Positions 12,899-18,921 of a DNA stretch of 18,921 nucleotides are shown piece by piece (within the stretch, counting starts at the first letter, position 1; every line of letters starts with the position of its first letter). The stretch comes from DASTCC01 sp035711465 (GTDB taxonomy: Bacteria > Acidobacteriota > Vicinamibacteria > Vicinamibacterales > SCN-69-37): the NCBI GenBank assembly GCA_035711465.1, contig DASTCC010000322.1, positions 1 to 18,921 of the forward strand, read 5' to 3'. The translations under genes and the position numbers were made by a program. The notes beneath the pieces were generated by a model. The model did not search any database, had not been told where the DNA came from, and saw nothing but the letters and a program-made list of their open reading frames with translations.

Positions 12899-15706
12899 TT
12901 ACCTGCAGAGCGTCTCACCCCAACGGACGAATACCCAGCGACCTTGATCGCGGCGAAAATGCGCTTCTCGCCGGCAGCAGCAGGCAGGAAAGCTTCCGGA
13001 GGACACGACGATGTTGCTGCCGATCCAGATGCTGGCCGTCCCGTCCGACAAGGTGACTGCGTCGATAGCCAGCATGTAGAGCGGTGTTCGCGCGATGTCG
13101 GCCTCGAGTTGCGCGGCTTCAAGGGTGGTGAGCAGGAACTGAAAACCGTCGCGACGCGGCAGCGCCGCCGGCCCGATGCGAACACGTGAACGAGGTATCG
13201 ACGGCTCCACGGGGATCCCGGTCGTACGGCCGCGCAGGCCTTCATTGAGAAGCTCACCTGCGTCGAGGCGGTCTTCGAGCGCTTCACGCACGAAGGCCTG
13301 CAGGTCGGGCGACGCAATTGGCAACTGACCGGCGCGCGCCGCCACGACCTCGAAGCTCGCGGTCTCGCCGTCGACCGAGCTCGCGCCGACCGTCACCTCG
13401 AATCGACCCGGCTCGACGACGCGCTTCATGTCGCGATCGACTAGCGCCAGCGCCGCCGGTCCGAGCGCGAACTTCACGGTGCGCGTTTCGCCCGGTGCCA
13501 GCGTCACCCGCTCGAAGCCGCGGAGCTCCTTCACCGGCCGGGTCACGGAGCTGACGACGTCGCGCAGGTAGAGCTGCACGACCTCGTCGCCGGCGCGCGC
13601 GCCGGTGTTCGTGACCTCGACAGTCACCGTCACGGACTCCGACGGCTCGATCGTCGCCGGCTCGATCGTCGGCGCCGAAATCGCAAACGTCGTGTAGCTC
13701 AAGCCGAAGCCGAACGGCCACTGCGGATCGCGCGTGCTGTCCACGTACGCGCGCTGCGACGTCGGCCGCCGGTTGTAGTAGACCGGCAGCTGTCCCACCG
13801 AGCGCGGAATGCTCACCGGCAGCTTGCCGCCGGGATTGACGTCGCCGAACAGCACCTCGGCGATCGCCGTGCCGCCTTCCTGCCCCGCGTACCACGCTTC
13901 GACAACCGCTCGCGCCTTCTCGACGACCTTCGGCATCGTCACCGGCCGGCCGTTGATGAGGACGACGATGACGGGCTTGCCGAGCGCGAAGAGCGCGGCG
14001 GCGAGATCCTCCTGCTGGCTCATCAGCGCCAGATCGGCGACGTCGCCGAGATGTCGATCGGACCACGCCTCGCGGGCCGTCGCTTCGTTCGTGCCGATCG
14101 CCAGCACGATCGCGTCGGCGCGTCGCGCCGTCGCCACCGCCGCGGCGATCCGCTGGGCGTTGCGAGCCGGATCGCCGAGCGTCACGGCGTCGAGATCCCA
14201 GTTGGGCTCGTCCTCGGTGATGCGTACGCCTTCGGCGTAGAGCACGTCGATCGCCGCGCCGGCGCGCGCGGTGATGCCGGCGAGCAGATCGACGCCGCGT
14301 CCCGGATTGCCCGAGTAGCCGCCGAGCCTGAGGCCGCGTGCATTCGGACCGATCACCGCGAGCCTCCTGATCGACCCCGCGAGCGGCAAGGCCGCGTCGC
14401 GATTCTGGAGGAGCACGATCGATCGCCGCGCCGCCTCGAGCGCCAGCGCGCGGTGCTCCGGCGCGTTCGCGAGACGCCCGGCCTCGTCCGGATCGGCGTA
14501 AGGCCGCTCGAAGAGACCGGCGGCGAACTTCGATCGCAGCACGCGGGCCGCGGCGCGGTCGATGGTGCCTTCGGCGACGCGGCCGCTCTTGACGAGCGCC
14601 GCCAGTTCCTTGAAAGCGTCGGCATCGGGCAGCTCGATGTCGACGCCGGCCTCGAGCGCCTGCACGGCGGCGCTCGCCTGGTCTTCGGCGACGCGGTGTC
14701 GCGTGCGCATCTGATCGACGCCGAAGTAGTCGCCGGCGACGACGCCGCGGAACCCCCACTCGCTGCGCAGCACGTCTTCCAGCAGCCAGCGATTCGCGTG
14801 GGACGGCACGCCGTCGATCTCGTTGTAGCTCGGCATCACCGCGGCCGCGCCGGCTTCGCGCACGCCGGCTTCGAACGGCGGAAAGAACTCGGATCGCAGC
14901 AGCCGCTCGGCGACCTGCGCCGGCGCGGTGTTGATCCCGCCCTCGTGCGCGCCGTGGCCGCTGAAATGCTTCAGCGTCGCGATCACGCGATCGCGCGCCA
15001 CCGGCATCGTCGTGCCCTGGTATCCGCGAACGGCGGCGACGCCCATCCGCGAGACGAGGTGCGGATCTTCGCCGTAGGTCTCCTCGAAGCGTCCCCACCG
15101 CGGATCGCGGCCGAGATCGACGACTGGCGAGAGGACCTGCTGCGCGCCCCGCGCCCGTGCTTCGCGCGCGGCGACGGTCATCACCCGTTCGACGAGCGCG
15201 GGATCCCACGAGCTGCCGAGCGCAATCGGCACGGGAAACGACGTCGCCCGCGGCGCGACGAAGCCGTGGAGCGCCTCTTCGTGGAACATCACCGGGATCT
15301 TCAGGCGGGTGTTCTCGAGCACCCAGCGTTGAACCGCGTTGACGTACTCAGCCTGCGCACGCGGCGACCGGACGCGCGGGCCGGTGGGCGATCCGGCGAT
15401 CTCACTCGGGCGCGCGACGTGGCCCATGCCCTGACCCAGGATCGCGGCGGCCTTCTCCGGCAGGAACAGGCCGTCGGCGGTCTGCATTCGCGCCTTGCTT
15501 TCCCAGACGCCGCCGAGCTGCGCGATCTTCTCTTCGATCGTCATCCGCGACAGCAGGTCCGCCACACGGTCGTCGATCGCGCGCGCGGGATCCTGATACA
15601 CCGGGGTGGAGCTTGCGGTCATGACGACCGCCGCCAGCAGCACCGAAACGGCGGTCACACCAGTCTTCCACGCGCGCCGGGCGCCAATCACATTCGAGTC
15701 GGGCAC
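12899..15706 (-). CDS. GH3 beta-glucosidase fused to a C-terminal acidobacterial domain
   Basis: Glycoside hydrolase family 3, probably releasing glucose from beta-glucosides. The GTG at 15706 gives 935 residues and has GAGG five bases upstream. It is followed by a signal peptide (RRAWK, then VTAVSVLLAAVVMT), so the enzyme is exported. An in-frame TTG at 15766 would add 20 residues but falls inside a dyad. The catalytic TIM barrel includes PRWGRFEETYGED, KHFSGHG (about 246-251) and VVAGDYFGVDQ, whose Asp326 is the expected nucleophile. The alpha/beta sandwich (SIVLLQN, PFGFGLSYT) and a fibronectin III-like domain follow. From about residue 796 on, the protein has an extra 140 residues with FPACCCRREAHFRR and GRWVFVRWGETLC. 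These resemble separate small acidobacterial proteins, not part of GH3. It is the first gene of the minus block. Confidence 0.9.
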   Translation of the reverse strand: MPDSNVIGARRAWKTGVTAVSVLLAAVVMTASSTPVYQDPARAIDDRVADLLSRMTIEEKIAQLGGVWESKARMQTADGLFLPEKAAAILGQGMGHVARPSEIAGSPTGPRVRSPRAQAEYVNAVQRWVLENTRLKIPVMFHEEALHGFVAPRATSFPVPIALGSSWDPALVERVMTVAAREARARGAQQVLSPVVDLGRDPRWGRFEETYGEDPHLVSRMGVAAVRGYQGTTMPVARDRVIATLKHFSGHGAHEGGINTAPAQVAERLLRSEFFPPFEAGVREAGAAAVMPSYNEIDGVPSHANRWLLEDVLRSEWGFRGVVAGDYFGVDQMRTRHRVAEDQASAAVQALEAGVDIELPDADAFKELAALVKSGRVAEGTIDRAAARVLRSKFAAGLFERPYADPDEAGRLANAPEHRALALEAARRSIVLLQNRDAALPLAGSIRRLAVIGPNARGLRLGGYSGNPGRGVDLLAGITARAGAAIDVLYAEGVRITEDEPNWDLDAVTLGDPARNAQRIAAAVATARRADAIVLAIGTNEATAREAWSDRHLGDVADLALMSQQEDLAAALFALGKPVIVVLINGRPVTMPKVVEKARAVVEAWYAGQEGGTAIAEVLFGDVNPGGKLPVSIPRSVGQLPVYYNRRPTSQRAYVDSTRDPQWPFGFGLSYTTFAISAPTIEPATIEPSESVTVTVEVTNTGARAGDEVVQLYLRDVVSSVTRPVKELRGFERVTLAPGETRTVKFALGPAALALVDRDMKRVVEPGRFEVTVGASSVDGETASFEVVAARAGQLPIASPDLQAFVREALEDRLDAGELLNEGLRGRTTGIPVEPSIPRSRVRIGPAALPRRDGFQFLLTTLEAAQLEADIARTPLYMLAIDAVTLSDGTASIWIGSNIVVSSGSFPACCCRREAHFRRDQGRWVFVRWGETLCR

Positions 15707-15710
15707 GATC

Positions 15711-15715
15711 ACCTC
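15711..15715 (-). promoter_or_regulatory. ribosome-binding site that fixes the GH3 start
   Basis: GAGGT on the minus strand lies directly before GATC and the GTG start codon at 15706, with GAGG ending five bases from the start. It is the only good site near the possible starts and favours GTG 15706 over TTG 15766. Confidence 0.55.
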
Positions 15716-15756
15716 GCCGGAGATGCGCGAACGCGGCCCATTGTGCACCGGCCGCT

Positions 15757-15775
15757 CTGTGCCCAAGCGGCACAG
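15757..15775. promoter_or_regulatory. perfect 7-5-7 inverted repeat between divergent genes, candidate operator
   Basis: CTGTGCC (15757-15763), a CAAGC spacer, and GGCACAG (15769-15775) form an exact dyad. It lies 51-69 bases upstream of the GH3 start and 91-109 bases upstream of the BamA-like gene, so one regulator could control both directions. The regulator family is unknown. Confidence 0.45.
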
Positions 15776-15865
15776 GTGTGCCCGGCCCTCACACGACGGC
15801 CGGACTCATCAGATTTAGAATCAACACCTTAGCCGATGGCCCGACCGTTGCTATATGCCCGGGGC

Positions 15866-17419
15866 ATGAGAACACTTGCCTTGCTCGTCGCGCTGCTGAT
15901 GCTGCCGGTGCTGCCGGCCTCCGCGCAGGAGACCGAAGCTCCGGAAGGAACCCGCATCAAGGGCGCGCAGATCTCGGGCTTCGACCTCGGCCACCTCAGT
16001 CCCGGAGTGCAGACCGCCATCGCCCAGCTCGCCGGCACCCCGCTCGATCGTCAGGTGCTTCGCGATATCGCGGCGCGCATCGAAGCCGAGCAGCCGCAGT
16101 ACGTCGCTGCGATCCGGGCCACGCTGAATACCGACGGCGAGGCGTGGGTCGTCTTCGTCGTCGCGCGCATCCGCAATCAGGTGCGCGAGACCAACGTCAA
16201 TGACAAGTACCTCGTCCAGGACGCGGTGATTCGGGGCGTGCCGGATCGCGATCTCGATCCGGAGCTGGTCAAGGACGTGCAGGCGCTCACGGGAAAGCCG
16301 CTCGACTCCGAGGAAGCCGAACGGATTTCGGCCAGGCTGAGGCAGGCGTTTCCGAATCATGACGTGTCGTGGCGGAGCGAGCGTGGCGATCGGTCCGGCA
16401 GCGTCCGGCTGATCTACGACGTCGCCCGCATCGAGTACGCGCGCTGGCTGCGTCTCGAGCCGCCGCAGTCGGCGTTCGTGTTTCATTCCGATCAGGGTTG
16501 GGGCGCGTACCTGCCGCTATCGATCAGCGGCGGCAGTTTCCGGTTCTCTCCGATCTTCGCGTTCGACAACGGGGATCACCTTGTCGAGGAGTACTCGGGC
16601 TTCGCGCTGCAGTTCGAGGCGCGAAAGCTCGGCACCGATCGACTGGGATTCAGCTTCGAGTGGTCGACGTTCGATCAGGACTGGAAGGACGAAACGGTCG
16701 CGGCGATGGCCCTCGACCCCCGGCGGCCCGCGCTCTACGGCGACCGCGACACCGTGACGCCCCTCGTTCGATTCAACATTCTGCCGCAGGTGATGGTAGC
16801 GGGCGGCGTCGGCATCACCGAGCTCGACCCGCTGCACGAGGATCCGATCACCGAAGCGCCGCTGCCGGAGGTCGGACCGTCGCAGATGGCGAACGCGTAC
16901 ATCGGTCTGGTCAACTTCAACCAGCCGTGGCGTACCGGCGAGGCCCGCCACTACCTCGACGCGACGGTCACGGCGCGGCTGGCGTCGCCCTCGCTCGAAA
17001 GCGATTTCGACTACGAACGCTATTTCGCCTTCGCCGCGTACGGCTATCGACGCTCGCGCCAGACCGTGGTGTTCAGGGGCATGGGCGGCGGCATCAGCGG
17101 CGACGCGCCGCTGTTCGAACGTTTCACGCTGGGCGATTCGCGTACGCTGCGCGGCTGGGACAAGTACGACATCGCGCCGACCGGCGGCAACCGGATGTTC
17201 TACGTCTCGGCGCAGTATCAGTACCGCGCTCTGGCGCTGTTCCTCGACCTCGGATCGGTATGGGACGCCGGCAACGACGCCAAGGTGCGCGTCTCCACCG
17301 GCGTCAGCTTCCATCCCGGTCCGGTGTTCTTCACGCTCGGCGTGCCGTTGAACACGGACGATCTGCGCGCTGTGTTCACGATGGGCTTCGGATGGCCCAG
17401 CGTCTCCTTCCGGAGGTGA
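15866..17419 (+). CDS. BamA/TamA (Omp85)-like outer-membrane protein
   Basis: A 517-residue exported protein with signal peptide MRTLALLVALLMLPVLPASA. The N-terminal third (about 30-200) looks like two POTRA-type repeats (GTRIKGAQISGFDLG, with LDRQVLRDIAARIEAEQPQY; then VQDAVIRGVPDRDLD, with LDSEEAERISARLRQAF). The rest alternates beta strands as in a 16-strand barrel. Near the end it has FTLGDSRTLRGWDKYD (about 420-435), the Omp85 L6-loop RG[YWF] motif, followed by strands such as FYVSAQYQYRALALFLDLGSVW. Omp85 proteins insert or move proteins or lipids across the outer membrane. With fewer POTRA domains than BamA it is more likely a special-purpose or TamA-like member. The ATG at 15866 was chosen over 15836 because the signal peptide begins there. 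It is followed at once by the DUF4390-like gene. Confidence 0.82.
   Translation: MRTLALLVALLMLPVLPASAQETEAPEGTRIKGAQISGFDLGHLSPGVQTAIAQLAGTPLDRQVLRDIAARIEAEQPQYVAAIRATLNTDGEAWVVFVVARIRNQVRETNVNDKYLVQDAVIRGVPDRDLDPELVKDVQALTGKPLDSEEAERISARLRQAFPNHDVSWRSERGDRSGSVRLIYDVARIEYARWLRLEPPQSAFVFHSDQGWGAYLPLSISGGSFRFSPIFAFDNGDHLVEEYSGFALQFEARKLGTDRLGFSFEWSTFDQDWKDETVAAMALDPRRPALYGDRDTVTPLVRFNILPQVMVAGGVGITELDPLHEDPITEAPLPEVGPSQMANAYIGLVNFNQPWRTGEARHYLDATVTARLASPSLESDFDYERYFAFAAYGYRRSRQTVVFRGMGGGISGDAPLFERFTLGDSRTLRGWDKYDIAPTGGNRMFYVSAQYQYRALALFLDLGSVWDAGNDAKVRVSTGVSFHPGPVFFTLGVPLNTDDLRAVFTMGFGWPSVSFRR
17412..17416 (+). promoter_or_regulatory. ribosome-binding site overlapping the Omp85 gene end
   Basis: GGAGG, inside the last codons (CGG AGG TGA) of the barrel gene, sits seven bases before the GTG at 17424. 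It supports that GTG start and shows the two genes are read together. Confidence 0.7.
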
Positions 17420-17423
17420 CGCG

Positions 17424-18011
17424 GTGCGATCCGATCTCGCGCGTCCGTTCACGCTCGTCGCGGCGCTCGTCGCGCTCTGGACCGCCGTTGGCACCGTCGC
17501 GCAGGCGGTCACGGTCAGCCGATCCGAGAACACGCTGAACGTGCAGGCCCCCGGCCTCTCGTTCATCAAGGGGGAGCCGCTGGCGCGGCTGAAGGACGGC
17601 CGATCGATCCGCCTCGATCTCGACCTCGCCGTGCTGCCACGTGCCGGTGGGAGCAGCGTCGCGCGCGCCAGACAGACGTTCCTTCTCAGCTACGATCTCT
17701 GGGAGGAGCGCTTCGCGGCGGCGCTCGTCGGGCCGCCGTCACGGACCGCGTCGTATCTGTCCTCGTCGGCCGCCGAGGCCTGGTGCTTCGAGCAACTGAC
17801 GGTGCCGCTCGTCACGATGGGTTCACTCGCGCAGAACCGCGACTTCTGGATCCGTCTCGAGTACCGTCTGCTGGACAGCGACCCCGCGCCGGCCGCCGAC
17901 GACGGCACCGGCTACACGCTGCAGTCGCTGATCGAAGCCTTCAGCCGGCGGCGCAAGGCCACCGAGTGGACGCACGCAATCGAGGCCGGTCCGTTCCGGC
18001 TGAAGCCCTGA
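17424..18011 (+). CDS. exported DUF4390-like protein
   Basis: A 195-residue protein with a signal peptide (about 1-28, ending VGTVAQA). The mature part is beta-rich: LKDGRSIRLDLDLAVL, FLLSYDLWEERFAAALVG, NRDFWIRLEYRLLDSD, and an ending TEWTHAIEAGPFRLKP. This layout resembles DUF4390 proteins of Proteobacteria, which often precede an NtrY-like sensor kinase, and an NtrY-like kinase follows here too. The family name is inferred from pattern and gene order, not a sure match. A role as a periplasmic partner or signal protein for the kinase is plausible but untested. GTG 17424 has a strong GGAGG site. The gene ends 16 bases before the kinase ATG. Confidence 0.72.
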   Translation: MRSDLARPFTLVAALVALWTAVGTVAQAVTVSRSENTLNVQAPGLSFIKGEPLARLKDGRSIRLDLDLAVLPRAGGSSVARARQTFLLSYDLWEERFAAALVGPPSRTASYLSSSAAEAWCFEQLTVPLVTMGSLAQNRDFWIRLEYRLLDSDPAPAADDGTGYTLQSLIEAFSRRRKATEWTHAIEAGPFRLKP

Positions 18012-18027
18012 CCACCCGAGCACAGTC

Positions 18028-18921
18028 ATGAACCGCCTGCGCAATCGGCTGATCCTCGCGTTCCTCGCCGCGACGGCGCTGCCGCTCCTGGCGACGTTGT
18101 GGATCACGACGTCGCTGCTCGATCGCAGTCTCGGCTATGCCAATACGGGTGAACTCGATCGCCTGTCGCGCACCCTCGAGGGCACCGCCCGCCAGTTCTA
18201 CCAGCGCGAGCGCGAGACGCTGAAGGACGACGCACGCGCGGGCCGCGTCTCGCCGACGGTGTATCCCGTTTCGGATGCTGCCCGCTGGCCCGAGCCGGTA
18301 CAGACTTTCTGGGACAGCGGCGAGAGCGAACGCTTCGGCCTGTCGGGGTCCGGCGGCGATCACCTCGACTACCTGGTGCGGCGCAACGGCAACGGCGACG
18401 GCGCCCGCGGCGTGCACGCCTACACGCGCGACCTCGGCGGCATCCGCATGGAGCAGCTCTCGGCCGAGTTGCGGCAGACGCGGCAGGTCGTCGAGACGAT
18501 GGAGCGCCGCGACCTGCGCCGCGGCTTCACGCTGACGCTGCTGGTGCTGCTCGGCGCCACGTGGGCGATCTCGCTGGCGCCGCTCGTCTACATCGCCCAT
18601 CGGATCAGCCGGCCGATCCAGGAGCTCACGGCCGGCCTCACCGATTTCGCCGACGGCGACTGGACGACCCGGCTCGACACCGGCCGCGCGCCCGGCGTGG
18701 AGCCCGACGACGAAGTCGGGCGCGCCGTCGATGCGTTCAACCGCATGGCCGATCAGCTGCGCCACAGCCGCGAGCGGCTCGTTCACCTGACGCAGATCGC
18801 GAGCTGGCAGTCGCTGGCGCGCAAGACCGCGCACGAGTTGAAGAACTCCCTCACGCCGATCAGACTGACCGTCGAGGAAATGCAGGCACGCCAGCCAGCC
18901 CCCGCGGACAGCCAAGACCGC
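18028..18921 (+). CDS. NtrY-like membrane sensor histidine kinase, 3' end outside window
   Basis: The frame is open from ATG 18028-18030 to the right edge, so 298 N-terminal residues are seen. There is an N-terminal membrane helix (about 7-30), a periplasmic region (about 33-163), a second membrane helix (about 165-190), and a HAMP domain (about 191-255; RISRPIQELTAGLTDFADGDW, then AVDAFNRMADQL). The dimerisation/phospho-acceptor helix follows, with the H-box TAHELKNSLTPIRL (His269). The ATP-binding part lies beyond the window. The H-box has Ser where NtrY-type kinases normally have Pro (HEIKNPLTPI). These kinases phosphorylate themselves on the His and pass the phosphate to a response regulator, probably encoded further right. 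It is the third gene of the operon starting at 15866. The signal sensed is unknown. Confidence 0.88.
   Translation, partial: MNRLRNRLILAFLAATALPLLATLWITTSLLDRSLGYANTGELDRLSRTLEGTARQFYQRERETLKDDARAGRVSPTVYPVSDAARWPEPVQTFWDSGESERFGLSGSGGDHLDYLVRRNGNGDGARGVHAYTRDLGGIRMEQLSAELRQTRQVVETMERRDLRRGFTLTLLVLLGATWAISLAPLVYIAHRISRPIQELTAGLTDFADGDWTTRLDTGRAPGVEPDDEVGRAVDAFNRMADQLRHSRERLVHLTQIASWQSLARKTAHELKNSLTPIRLTVEEMQARQPAPADSQDR

Noticed and set aside
14051..15832. A 593-codon open frame on the plus strand, and a 641-codon frame (13284-15209) on the minus strand
   Set aside because: Both overlap the GH3 gene and have no motif. They result from the lack of stop codons in G+C-rich DNA.

Overview
The window looks like chromosomal DNA from a high-G+C soil-type Acidobacteriota, perhaps Vicinamibacteria. 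This is inferred from gene content, since no rRNA or marker gene is present: an Acidobacteria-type VWFA-related protein, a soluble Ser/Thr kinase with a TolB-like plus TPR tail, a secreted double creatininase-fold protein, an ECF sigma/anti-sigma pair and a GH3 glucosidase. Coding density is very high. No gene-free stretch exceeds 300 bases; the longest are 10696-10934 and 15707-15865. I saw no rRNA, tRNA, CRISPR array, transposase or phage gene.

Layout. Bases 1-1061 (+) are the 3' end of a VWFA-related protein gene, which converges on a small unknown gene (1076-1426, -). A Ser/Thr kinase gene (1536-3806, +) converges on a long minus-strand block, with a nested hairpin in the 92-base gap that could act as a bidirectional terminator. 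Read from right to left, the minus block holds a GH3 beta-glucosidase with an extra C-terminal domain; ECF sigma and putative anti-sigma genes; remnants of a uridine-kinase-like gene and a metallophosphoesterase gene, both lacking their cores; a DUF998-type membrane protein; a multicopper oxidase of unusual domain order; a cupin; a VOC protein; a GNAT acetyltransferase; a YdjM-like membrane protein; a PEP mutase/isocitrate lyase family enzyme; and the double creatininase-like protein. Several neighbours overlap by 1 or 4 bases (7206, 6547-6550, 12358-12361), which suggests translational coupling. From 15866 rightwards, plus-strand genes encode a BamA/Omp85-like barrel, a secreted DUF4390-like protein and an NtrY-like sensor kinase that runs off the window.

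How the genes may work together. The sigma/anti-sigma pair is a local regulatory switch with clustered inverted repeats just upstream. The oxidase, cupin and VOC genes may form a small redox or detoxification operon. The 15866-18921 operon joins an outer-membrane barrel, a periplasmic protein and a membrane histidine kinase, so it may sense envelope state. None of these links is proven by sequence alone.

The most unusual points are the paired core-deleted genes at 11498-11931, the three clustered dyads upstream of the sigma gene, the GH3 fusion, the inverted order of copper motifs in the oxidase, and the altered metal site repeated in both creatininase-like domains. I did not find a clearly new defence or mobile system.
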